NCBI GenBank assembly: GCA_000310025.1
Contig: FN649738.1
Span: 1,342,742-1,406,741, forward strand
Direction: 5' to 3'
DNA from: Ectocarpus siliculosus
Taxonomy: Eukaryota; Sar; Phaeophyceae; Ectocarpales; Ectocarpaceae
Length of the DNA: 64,000 nt
The notes under the pieces are model-generated. The model was not told the origin of the DNA and searched no databases. It saw nothing but the letters and a program-made list of their open reading frames with translations. The position numbers were made by a program, and so were the translations under genes. Below, piece by piece: positions 10,349-22,000 of the stretch (its first letter is position 1; every line of letters begins with the position of its first letter).

Positions 10349-13300
10349 GTGAGTCATTTCTGGCTACACAAGCTGAACGACTTTTGCGTTTGTCGAGACA
10401 GCTATTTAATATGCTTACAGGGCATTCGCCTGCGGGTCATGCTGTTTGTGGCCTCTAGCAACAAGTTGCCAATCTCTTGAAGGGTGAACATATGCTTCAT
10501 GAACGGAGACTGTGTCCGTGGCTGGCTCTATTGCTGCGGCACCGCTGCGGGCGTCGTTGACACAAGGCTACAGCAGTAGACTTCAACTAAGGGTCTTCGC
10601 GAAGACGGACTTCATGTTATGAGGTGTGAACGTTGCACTCCAAGCTCGCAAAATCACTTCCTAGTATTACAACGTTACGTATTCGTTTCGCACTGTAAAG
10701 CGCTATGACTGCTGTCCCAAACTTCGATTATTTCTCCGCACGAACTCACGCTAGACGCTAGGCTGCTTCTCCTCCACGGGCACGGCGATCGGCCCTCAGA
10801 GGCCAAGAATCAACGCGCAGACCTCGCGAGCCACTTCATACTGAAGCTGGCGTGCTGTGGTGCAACAGGCGGAGGAGTACAGCCGGGAACCGAAGCCAGC
10901 AAGAGGGACGACAGCAGTGGTCGGTGCGAGGAAGTTGACCGGAGGAGCAGCAGGCGGGAATGGTTCGTTCGCGCAGAGAGGGACTTGTTTGAAGCTCGTC
11001 TTCACTGGCATCTCCAGCAAAACGAGGGGGGGGGCAGCAAGGAAGGAATCGCGGGGCGATGTAACGGGGGAGCAAGTAGCGCCGATCTTGGGGCACGTGC
11101 GAGTATTGCCGACCGTTTGGAGGCCCTGAGAATATTTTATAACCTGGAATGGCTGCAGCCGGTTGGACCGGCAGCTCCGGATTGCAGCCGCATGGAGAAG
11201 CAGAGAGAAAGTGGGCACGAAGGTTCTCACGCGAGGGAAGGCGTTTGCACCAGCAGTTACGGTGGTAAAGGATGTGGCGGCGGTGGTGGGAGTGGAAGCG
11301 GTGGAGGTGGCGCCGGGAGAAGGCGACGAGACGGGGATGACCCCTTCCGAGAGCACTCCCGCTCATATTCTCCTGGCGCGTGTTCACGTGGCGATGCAAG
11401 TCACGTGACTCTTGAGCGACAGCTCCCTCCTTCGTCAGAGAGGAAGAAGCTACCCGAATCCGTTGCCTTCAAAGGCGGTAGCGACATCGGTTACCTATCG
11501 TGCCCGTTCGAGAAAGTTCTTCCGCTTGTCCGATCCCGCCGGGTATTGCTTAGGGACGGGAAGGCGCTACTCTCGCCAGATCAACTTCCTGAGGCAGTGG
11601 TACAGCACTTTGAAGGGCGTCTTAGGGAGGGACTCGCCATCGCGGAGCGCGGCTTGCCCGGGGTCGAGGCGGACGTTAGGGTGGCAGAGGTTTTGAGACA
11701 GGTCAGGAGTGCAGTGGATTCCTTGGTTAGCGGCGGCGGGCGGCGTGGCCTTGACGCAGACAACCGATCGATGGCCATAATCACCCGGAAAAACATCGAC
11801 CAGCTTGCCGAGAAGCACTTCCCGCTCTGCATGCGGAGAACGCTTCGCATCCTTCGACGTGAGCACCACCTCAAGTATCAGGCGCGCCTGCAGCTCATCA
11901 GCTTCCTCAGGAACGCCGGGATGGAGGTGCGGGCCAGCGTCGAAGGTTGCAAGCTTGATTACGATACATGTGGCACCGCGCCTTACCCAAGCCACCTTTC
12001 TCCCTGCGCTCCGAGCCGTGCGTCGAACCTCGTCGGCATGTGTGGGACGCATAAGTGCAAGGTCGATGCTTCTTGTGCTAGTGTCTGTCGTACAGTATTC
12101 TGTTTGGAAAGAGGAACGGTTCCCTGATGGGTCGCTCAGCGCAACCAAAGAACGAATGATCGCGGATGGAACCTCAGGAACCCATCTTGTTCATTCCTCT
12201 AGCTCCTTTTGCAACCTTGCACGATGTCTACGTCGCTGCTTTGCTTTGTCGTACGTGGCTTCGGCAGGTTGATGAGATTCTGGGTCTTTGGCGGGAGGAG
12301 TTCCCGAAAGGCATGCCGGCGGACGAGTATGCTCGCAAGAGAAACCAGCTAAGCGCACTCTGACTTGGTGTATTTTTGGAAGAACGGGTAGATTAAGCGG
12401 AAACCACGTGTGATTGATATGCAGGTCGTACAGCTTCGTTCTACTGATTCTGGAACCCTTTGGTAGTATGGGCGGCTCAGCAATTCACCCTCACAAATAG
12501 CAGGCCGATGTAGCGCTACCAACGTATATTGTGGGATTGAAGTTGTGTTTCTGTACCTCAGACGTTTGGAAACAGGAGGTGCTGGACGGAGGCCAGCACA
12601 TTTTTTTTCCACATTCACACGGCAATAACAATGGGAGATATTGAAGAACTTTTCAGCTTGAATGTACTGGCGCCGGGAGCACTTTTGCTCGGCAGTGTGC
12701 AGACACACCCAGCACGGGAGACGACGCTTGGCACTTAATAATTATTCGTTTCTTTTGTCCGGGTGCGTTGATGTATGTCCTGCGGATAACACGTGGTCTA
12801 GGAGGACGTAGCACCTATCTCGTGGGTTTGATTGCAAATCGAACGTTTAGTAGGAGGCTAACGCGTTGCCCGCCCTCCCCAAACTGTTTTCCGTTCCGTT
12901 CCAGATACGAATATAGTCTTCGACACCTGTGTGGCCTGGAGGGAAAGCGTAAGGCTTACCGCCCTCAGTCCTGCGCCCGAATCGCCTCCGTGGGATGGGG
13001 TGGCTCGGGCGAAGGGGGCTACGGCCACGGCTGCCCGTACCACTCTCGCCCGAAACAGGCAGGTGGCGGCGGCAGCGGTAGCGGGCAACCAACGGCCGGT
13101 GGCTCGAACAACACCAGCCTTCGAGGTATGCTAGTGGCTCAAAGTCTTCCTGCAGCAGATATTGAAGACATCATCGCCCCTCTGGAAAGCTGTAGGGGGG
13201 CAGGGGCGGTGGGGGCATGTCGAAGACACTTTTCGGCGACACACCGTTGGGCGGCGGCTGGCGGCGGCGTGTGGAGCACGGAGGGCGAAGGGGCTCAGGA

Positions 13301-13445
13301 GGCAAGTCCAAACGGGTGGCTAGCGGCATCGACAAGGTCAAACCAACATCAGCCGCGGCAGCAGCAGCAACAACGACAACAACCACAGCAGCAGCAGCCG
13401 GTGGGAAAGGGAGAGTTTCTAACGCAGGAGGGCCAGGGTGTTTAG
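10171..13445 (+). CDS. PRIM2: DNA primase large subunit (4Fe-4S), 634 aa, complete (4 exons)
   Basis: Exons 10171-10348, 10800-11926, 12268-12326 and 12905-13445 join in phase (1, 0, 2) to 635 codons. Family hallmarks run in order: an N-terminal PPDFDIELEEFGTLPMRRLE segment; SHFILKLA; REWFVRAERDLFEARLHWHL; the PFEKVLPLVRSRRVLLRDGKA region; an FPLCMRRTLR helix followed by HHLKYQARLQLISFLRNAG; DEILGLWREEF; YEYSLRHLCGLEGKR; then SCARI, HGCPYHS and ACRRHF. The cysteines in CMRR, SCAR, HGCP and ACRR correspond to the four 4Fe-4S ligands of eukaryotic PRIM2. The protein works with the small catalytic primase subunit and polymerase alpha in RNA-DNA primer synthesis (family knowledge). Oddities: Gly-rich insertions (residues near GGGGGSGSGGGG) and a Gln-rich C-terminus. 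Exon 3 is only 59 nt and its donor (GTATGC) was chosen by phase. Confidence 0.9.
10800..11926 (+). CDS. PRIM2: PRIM2 exon 2
   Basis: Runs from CCTCAG to a GTGCGG donor. Carries the helical N-domain, the low-complexity Gly/Arg insertion and the first Fe-S cysteine (FPLCMRR). Confidence 0.85.
12268..12326 (+). CDS. PRIM2: PRIM2 exon 3
   Basis: 59 nt encoding VDEILGLWREEFPKGMPAD. Reading past the GTATGC donor gives a short tail ending in a stop, so the intron is required. Confidence 0.8.
12905..13445 (+). CDS. PRIM2: PRIM2 exon 4 (Fe-S domain and Gln-rich tail)
   Basis: Starts after CGTTCCAG with YEYSLRHL. Contains three Fe-S cysteines (SCAR, HGCP, ACRR) and ends in a CAG/CAA-rich tract (about 13350-13405). 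Confidence 0.85.
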
Positions 13446-14779
13446 GCTAATAGATTTACCTCACGGCCTTGTCAACGAGTTACCAACAAGTGGCTGGGAC
13501 TGACGCATGTCTTGTTCGGTCTAAGCCGCAGGCACTTTGTCGGAGGATGTAAAAAAGCACGACTTCCCCCCAGTTGTACAACAATGGTGGTGCAGCCTCA
13601 TAAGATTGTGCGACGAGCGGATGCTTCCTGCTGCTACTATCGTTTCGTTGTGGATATATTCCTCCTAACGTGAAATTCCCAGCACATATTCGCCAAATTG
13701 CCAAATTGTTGGTTGCAGCGGTAGGGGGATGGACTCCGTTGATTTTTCAGTTTAAACGCTAGTAGAATGTGAAAACCCTTCGAGAATGAACGGCATGCCC
13801 GAATTCTACGCGGTCATACGCTCGCACTTGGCTCCGAAGAAGCTACAAAAGGTCCAGCTTGCGTCGGGCTCAAATCTTGGTTGACCACAAATCTCAAGCT
13901 TAGGCTTCAGCAGCGGATTTAGCGCAGGATCCACCGCGAGCTGTGTTCTCAGAATTTTCTGCTCGCGAATAGTTGCTCTGTATGACCTTCGACACACACG
14001 GTCATCACTCACGGGGGGAGGGATATTCTGTCTCGTTCTTCGTCCAAGGGATGCTCACGTTGATGGAGGATGTAGGCCCAGGGTCAGGCAGCTAGGGAAG
14101 AATACAGTCTACCAAGTTTTCCTGCCAACGAGAGGCTCGGGTCACACTGCTGGAACCTCCCGACGAGGAATTACGTTCCGCCGCATTTGGCACGCACATC
14201 AACAACGTGACACATCAATCCATGCATACATTGTACCATTAACTCCAATCTCGACCAATTTGCGCGTGCATAAAAGACGTTGCCTACATGTACCTGCAAT
14301 CAGTTTCCAACCTACAACGGCGTTACTCACTTCCAGGCGGGATGTTGACAACCCAAGTAAGCAGTTCTATGTTTTTTTTTAGAACTCGCCCTTGTCATTT
14401 TGAGTTCGTTTGCACGAATCTAAATTACGAGAAAGAGGATCCCCGCGATGATGTCGGGTGGATGCATTGACTGCAGACTGCGGGATGGGATACCTATACG
14501 TGTACCGGGGCCAGGGAAACCCAAACGTGCCCGACTGTAGCCTACCAAGAAGGTGTCGTTAGTACTCGGGAAGAGCCACCCACTCCCCGGATTCAAGGGA
14601 AGCAACCTCCGCGTTGGTGAAACAAGTGCAGTGTTGGGTTAATCAAGGGAAGCACAATAAACGACACAATTTTTGCAGCCTGCCCGTCGCCAATCCCTTG
14701 AAGCAACGCGACAAAAAAATTACCGCTTGTCCGTCGCCAATCCCGGAAAACCACGCAAGAGTCGCAAATAACGCCGTCC
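13446..14779. other. intergenic, no gene supported
   Basis: Presumably contains the PRIM2 3' UTR. Only unsupported short ORFs. It ends where similarity to 56.9 kb begins. Confidence 0.45.
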
Positions 14780-15962
14780 ACCACAGATACGGCATGCGCG
14801 AACAAGACAAAACAACCAACCTCCTCGGACATCTTCAGCCCCTCATCGCCAAGACCTACTCTCGTCGCCCAAAGTTCCTCGGCGCTTGATTCAATCAAGT
14901 TCATAAATGAAACAAGCTTCACAAAGTGAACAGGTAAAACCTCCTGAAAACAGCCCCCTGACGTCATCTATCGATTCTCGTGGTACTGCCGTCGTCGTAG
15001 TAAAACACACAGCCTAAGGGACGAAGCTCCAGTGATGGCTTGATAGTCGGCTGATCTCGAGCGGAGAAGGCCACCGGCACGCTGCAAAGGAGCACCTGTG
15101 ACGCAACGACAAAATCCAGCAAGCAGCAGTTGCGGCCGAAGTGGTCGTCTTACTTTGCAAGCATATGACGACTGACGTAAGCTTTTGTGCATACCTTGGG
15201 GGCCACGACAGAGGAGTAGTAAGAATTCTACTGTGGTCAATTTAAACAACCAGGTAGCAACAAAGCATGTCGTGCGCGAGTCTTGGCAACTAAGGAGGCG
15301 TTGTTCTTGCCGAGTCCGTTGAGCGCGAGACATGATATAATCGAGGTAAATGCGCTGTGTGAACATCGGACACAGAGAGGAAATAATCAACGAATATAAT
15401 GAGCATACGGCCCGCAAAGGACATGCGCCACATCTGTGGTGTTAATACTCGTGTGCTTGTGAAGCGGGACTGAGCAGAAACCAGGCGAGAGCCACGCGAG
15501 CAAAGCTTTATAGCAACTCTTTCGACGAGAGGTAGACGCCGCTCTACTATACCGCAGAACGCAAGCAAGGGTGAACATTCCTGGATTTTTGGTTACCACC
15601 ATCGATGGGAAATTGCCATCAGCATTGGTAAATACGGAAACAAGTTTCCATGAGGATCGATCCAAGTTGATCGAAGGGCCACACTCTTTGATCGGAGACA
15701 CACAAAAATACTGTTATGTCATGTAGCCCATAATGTCTGTCGAAGTCAGTTAAGGTCGATCTGAAACCTTACTGATACTGAGACTGAATATGATCATTGA
15801 ATGCGTTTGTGGTAGACGATGTAAATTGCAAATAGCGAAAATTCTCGAGCTCACATGCTATTCATCGATCAAATTACGAACTACAAGCCTCACTTTCGAT
15901 GTCAGCCAAAAAGACAAGTCGCTCACATTTACTTCGTTGTTGTAGACGTTCATCCTCAGACT

Positions 15963-16063
15963 CTACCGGTTTTTAGCACCAAGTTCGCGAAGCAGCTCGT
16001 CGTGGAGTGCCAAGGTCTCTCTCAGCTCGTCCTGGGGCACCAGGCCGTCACTCATAGTCTCCG
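15963..16063 (-). CDS. tail exon 10 (terminal)
   Basis: 101 nt: [20 protein letters not shown] then [12 protein letters not shown] and TAG. Resembles the preceding exon (both VxLGQL/VPQDEL plus HDELxRE), so the two may be an exon duplication. Confidence 0.65.
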
Positions 16064-19000
16064 CTGGTGCAAGCGATCCCCAAGCATAAACAGGAAAGAC
16101 GAGGCGCGGCACGCATCCAAATAGGTGGCACGAGGGTCTCAAATGCAAAGGAGAAAGCTCAGGCGCTTAGTTGTGTAACCAGTATGCCAACACACGTGGG
16201 GTATCGCGACGTTAAAACACGAAAACGACACCAAGTGGTTGGGGACAGAAGCAAACGCCAAGCTCGCCGGGATGACCAAACGCCCATCAGACAAACCACA
16301 ACGATACACGAAGACAGTTCGACTAGTCAACGCAGCCATGCTCCACCAAACAAGTCAAATTACGACATCCGGTCGAGACAACGAGTTCAACTAACATCAG
16401 AGGCAACTCTTTCACGCGACCAGGATAGCGCGCAGATAGTGCACGTGTGAGTGAGAAAATTGCGCAATGATTCGAGAATAGAAAATACTGACTTTGACGT
16501 GAACGTGTGCCTTGACGTGAAGTTACCACAAGAGTGGAGCATTTGTACCTGCTCAAAAAGACTAGCGGAAAGCCCGTTGAATGACTTTGCCCACAGGCGC
16601 TCATGAGGGGAGGCCCAAACGAAAGCAGGCGAATGCTGAGTTTGGTTGTTCTCAGTCGCTCTACAAAAAGAGACGCATATAAGTATCTAGTGGTCGTGAA
16701 CACGATTCTGACGTACATTTACGGGTGATCTTGCAAACTGCCCTCTGAACACGGCTCAGTGTGGCATCATGCTCGCGATGCAGCTCATCGTGCTTGCTAA
16801 GCACTTCCTTCAGGAGCTCCACCGCCTCTGCCAGCTGCCCCAGGGTCACCACATCATTGCCCGCAGCCGGTGCTGACGTCGCAAACAACGCCCCGCGAGT
16901 AGGCATGAACGCAACATAACCAAAGGAGCAAGCAAGAGAGCGTGACATTTGGTGTCTTTGGCATGAGACGTGTGACGGGGAGAACGTGTTTGGTGAGATA
17001 ATGGTCGGCATCGTGAGTTCAAACCAGGGAACTGGGGAAAGCACTTTTTCACCGCAGCCATGCTCTACATGAGAAGGAACCATGCAAAACAGGGTAATCA
17101 AACAACTGAATGCTCGTGCACAATGGTACTATCGAATATGAGGAGAGAGAACGGGCTAGCGAAACACGTCGGAGCCTGACCAAGCATTCGATGAGATCAT
17201 GATTTTACGCCAGTTGCGCTGAGAAGAATGAATATTCACTCAGTCACGAACGCATCGATACACGAAAAGTTCGTCCCAGTCAGACGTTTGCCCTGTCAAA
17301 GCAACGAGTAGACATTTTCCCTGTTCCCTTCCTCGCGCCTAGAAAAAATAAAACATTTCTTCGGCATTAAATTGTGCTTCCACTCAAAGCTACGACAAAC
17401 ACTGCCGGCGCAAACCAACGCTAAAGCGTCGCCACGTCGAGCCCCGTGCAGGAGATTGGGAATTTACCTCTCTCTTGAGACCTCTCGAGAAAGTCATCCA
17501 CTCTCTCGGTGACAGCTTGCCGCTGCTGCAAAGCCTGCCCTCCCCCTGTCAATGGTCGTGGATTACACCCGAAAATGGCATGATGTGCGGCAGCGTTAAA
17601 ACGTCGGTCAAGTACGTATGACTGGTGGCGTAGGATGAAGCTTCGTTATACATCACACTCGACTGCTAGCGAAACGATAGTGTTTTCTCACCGGTGACAA
17701 ACCAATCAGATGAAAACGAACAGGCGTACAACCATGGGATTAATGTGCTGACACCGTCGGCCCCCGGGGCTGGCTTTGACAGGCAAACGTCGAAGGCACA
17801 CAGCATGCACAGACGACAATGCTACTGAATCATCGCAGAATTCCTCATGCACTTTAAGAGCGAGATGTGAGCAAGGAGAGTGTCAGCCCATATTCCCGCG
17901 GTTCCGTCGGCGGAACACACGGCGAAAATGTTTTGACAAAATCACTCTCCAATTCCAGACTTGCTCCAGGTGATGCGCAATGGCACGAGGAACACCATTG
18001 TAACGTTTCTCCACACGAGGGTAAATTTACCCGCCAGCCAAGTGGTCAGGACCAATGTGGACTCAGTTTCTCTAATACTACAATCCAGAGAATTTCCGCT
18101 GAGCATGCCACCCCTACACCTTGATTTATCGGTTTAACCCTGAGTTTCGTGGCCGTGAGCAGGTTCCCAGTGAAACAGTATCTAACCATCGCCGATGACG
18201 TTCTCGTTGGCAACTATGGATGGTCGGGTGGTCTATCCCTGTTGATACATCTCTAAATTTACGTGTGGATTTTACGGGGTTATGGCCAAGAGTAAGTCGG
18301 CCTTGCTCAATCTGCAAGAAGATTCCGCGCCCAAGGGGAAAATGTCACAGCGTCGCGTATTTTGTATCCAGCTGGCCATCCCACTTACCGCTAGGCACCA
18401 AGCTATCCGAGTCCGGCCCAGGCTTCATCACCATTTTGTTCAGGATTTTTACCTGGAAACAAACGCGGCAGCATGCAGCATGCTGGTGTCAAACGTAGAC
18501 ATCGGCCAGTGAACATCGACATGCTTCTGACAGCCCATCACGCAGCTATGTTCCACGACGGTGGAACTACTGAACGACCCTGTGCATGCTTGATGGTGAG
18601 CTTATCGACTATTAAAGAACCGGCAAAGAATGATGAAAGAGAGGTTTCTGAACCAACTGTATACTGCTGTATAGCACAGCAGTCACCATACCTCAGACTC
18701 CAGCTTGGCGTTTTTTGCATTTGCCGCTTCCAAAACGTCATTAAGCCTGGCGTTCTCTGCTTCAAGCTCGACTTGTTTCGCTTGAGAAGCTTCAAGACCA
18801 GATTCAAGCTCGACATGTTTCGCATGAGAAGCTTCAAGACCAGATTCTAGCTCGACATGTTTCGCATGAGAAGCTTCCAGGCCGGCTTTAAGCTCTTCGT
18901 GCGTTGCTTCCGTCCGAATGCGCATGGAAGCCATGCGCTCCATCAACGCTGCCACGTCAATATCACTCTTGGGAGCACCGTCAGGAACGGCTGGACGAGT

Positions 19001-22000
19001 AGCTGCAGCATGCGACTGCCGTGAAGCTGGTTGGGCGGAGCTAGCGTCGTGATTGAGACGCTCCCGCGTGCCGTGAGATGTCGAACCAACTCTCCGCTCG
19101 GCCTCTGGGAGTATAATCCCGACAAGAACTTTCACCTGGGGATTGATCATGTTTCATCACGCGTTCATTTCCATTAGATGATACTCCCGTGAAATTATAC
19201 CGCGAGTGTGTGACGAGCTACGAGCGGGTCCAAGCATCTGATGTAGACACCGACAGTACCACAAGCTAATCGCCGAAACCCTTTTCCCTTCGGGTGAAGT
19301 AGTCTCGCTTGGTTCACTAGAGAATCTCTCCGAAGCAAGTGCACAAGGGTGGAAGTTGCTTGATGTATCGCGTATGACGGTGAACGTAAACGACTCCAAC
19401 GACAAGAGGAGGATCAACCAACGTTTTACTTGCTTTTTTCTGGAACTGGGCTGGTTTTTGTGCTACCGGACCACTGAAGTTGACCTGCAAAAGACGGCGA
19501 AGGTCGCCTACAATGGAAAACATGTACGGATTCTACAAAAACAAATTAGGAACTCAACACGGCCGGCGAAAAATCATCAGACACGCGTGGACGACCTGTA
19601 CCAAAGACGTTCCTAACTCACGACAAAGACGAAAATACCAAAAGACGGATACAGGCGGTGTTTGGATTCCTCGCATGCATAGCGCCAAGCACGCGCCAAG
19701 GTAGTTATCCATCCCCTTTTCAAATCGGATTCCCGTTCTTTCTGACTGTAGAATACCGTCTAACCAAATTTGAACTGTACCTTCTCGTCAGGAGTGTTTG
19801 TGCCGCGGAGGCAATCCCGCCCAACCGCCTTTAGAAGAGTCTGGAGGTGCCTTGTCCCAAGCTTCCTCCCAGCCTGGAAAGGACGGCGGCGAAAAGAACG
19901 AACGGTGAGGATCTCGTAGCTGGCTGAAATACGGCGTCTGCGATGGCTGCTGTCGATGTGATCATTTTCTACCCGCAGGACTGGAGACGCAAAGAGTTCG
20001 ACGGCAATAGAACGCTCAGTGGCCTTCGTATACCTGTACGGCAGGAGTCGTTTTCCTTGCATCGAGGTTATTCGGCTCGTAGTCCGCCACTTCTTCGACA
20101 AACCAGTCCATGACGGCTTCCTCGGTCGCAGAGTCTGGCGAGGCGCCAATATCTTGGCTCCATCCGCACCCGCCTGAAATGCAAGCAACCCACCGTTCCC
20201 CGGCCGAGCACAAGATCTCAACGTTGGCTTGGAATACTCATCCCACTAAAAAACTCGTTGCAGTTGCGTGAGGCCGTGGCAATGCCCTTGTAATCGGGCT
20301 CACGGTGGGTTCGATGGGTGTCGCGACAACACCCCAAGAACAACCTCACTCGCTGCCACACATACGCCAAACACATGGATCAATGGAAGGCCAGACACCT
20401 AATGGGCGCTGGGTGCACAGAGAATCAAGGTGGTGGAATAACAGCGCTCTGGATCGTCTACTATCTTCAACAGGGCAAGGTGGAGCGGATGGTTTCGTAA
20501 ACCACGTACTCACCGCGCAACGTTAGGGCAAACACCATGGCGCTAAGGGTGAACGTGTTTCTATCAACACTATCGCGGTTCCATCAACACAATTGCCCAC
20601 AAATAATCGGGGGCGTACACACACTATGTTGCAGGACGGCGGGCTCAGCCATCCAACAAACCCGCCTCAGTAAAGCGGCGTTGGCTGCCGAGGGACAAGC
20701 CGATTGCACTGTGGATCCTCACCCTCAACACCACCCATGCCTGCTGTGGTGTGCGTGCCACGTTCTTCAGCCGTGTCAGTCGTGGGGAGGGTGCCGTCCA
20801 CATACCCATCCGAGAGTTGCAACGCCAACGTCCTCGCCAGCAAACAACAGTCAGTCGAGTCAGGCGCGATGTCGCAGATCTGCCAGAGTATCCGAAACGT
20901 CGTGGGTGCCTCAGTGTCGACCATAGCACAAGCCAAGGGGCGGGTGCATCTTACGTAGAATCGCCGAGGCACCGTACACGTGAACGAAGCTCACCTTCGA
21001 CACTCGCCGAGTTTGCAGATAGCGGTCTCCGGCCTTCAAAGCTGCGGCAGCCAAACCCGCAAGCCCACTGACCACAGGCACCGCGCTCGACAGAAACTCC
21101 AAGGTCTTCCCTGCCTGCTAGAGGAAATACAACAACGACATCCGATTGACACTCATGCGAAGTAACAGGGCGAGTACTGCGACACGGATATGAAACACTA
21201 CAAGCCCAAATGCGGCAACATGCGGAGGCCTAAGCGGCGGCAGCACTTACCGCACCCATGCGACCGGTCTTGCTTGTGCAAACCAAGCTACTGCAGACGA
21301 CGCTGGCTGCGAGGTAGGCGTTACACAGACCAGTTCGGATTGCCGTGTAGTATGCCTTGGGACCCGGGGGCAACGCCAGCTCCCGCCGTTGTATGTCTTC
21401 ATTCATCACGTGTCTCGACTGCGTACAATACATCGCAGTTTGCAGTAACGTTGTTAGGGAAGCAGGAGGAATGCGATCCATGTGCGTGTGAGAAGGGCCA
21501 CCGGCACAAGGACACCCGCAAATGGAAAGTCTTCCAGGTTAGTTCAAAAGGTGTACCATATAAAAAGTCGGTTAGAATGCGTCCGCCAGGCCCTTGCCCG
21601 TTCTTGGTGTGGGCCGAGGGATCCCTAGACCACAGTGCAACGCTCACCACCATGCCGCCTAGATCTTCGGCCATTGCCACCAGCCTGTTCACCTCCCCGA
21701 GCGTACCCGTCTCGCTGAGTCCCGTGCCGGGAGAAGAGCGATTGATGCCCAGCGCTTCAACAAGCTGTCTAACCTGCTCCAGGCTTTTATGCCTCCCTCC
21801 ACACAGCGTGCTCAACGCCGAAAAAGAAGAAATCTGAGCCTGAGTCATGTCGTCCATATCTGCCTCCCGTGACGAACCAGATATGGGTCCAGTGGTAGCT
21901 CTATCTGGCTTCCCGGGCTTGTCGCCTTGTGTCGAGGAACTGGTGCGTGCAGCGGGGTTTTCCGCTTTTGTGTCTTCGCGTTCAGCTGCCTGCTCCTGCT

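Larger units (their letters stand above)
14780..21650. repeat. segmental duplication, left copy (paralogous to about 56.94-64.0 kb)
   Basis: Direct-orientation similarity to the right end of the window at an offset growing from about 42.16 to 42.4 kb. It covers all tail exons of the LRR gene up to the window edge plus more than 1 kb 3' of the stop codon. Introns as well as exons align, with many substitutions and small indels. The right copy continues past position 64000. Confidence 0.9.

Noticed and set aside
14593-15700. Possible further exons 3' of the left tail gene, conserved with 56.95-57.9 kb
   Set aside because: The two copies differ by frame-changing indels, and the terminal exon already has a stop, so this is treated as duplicated flanking DNA.
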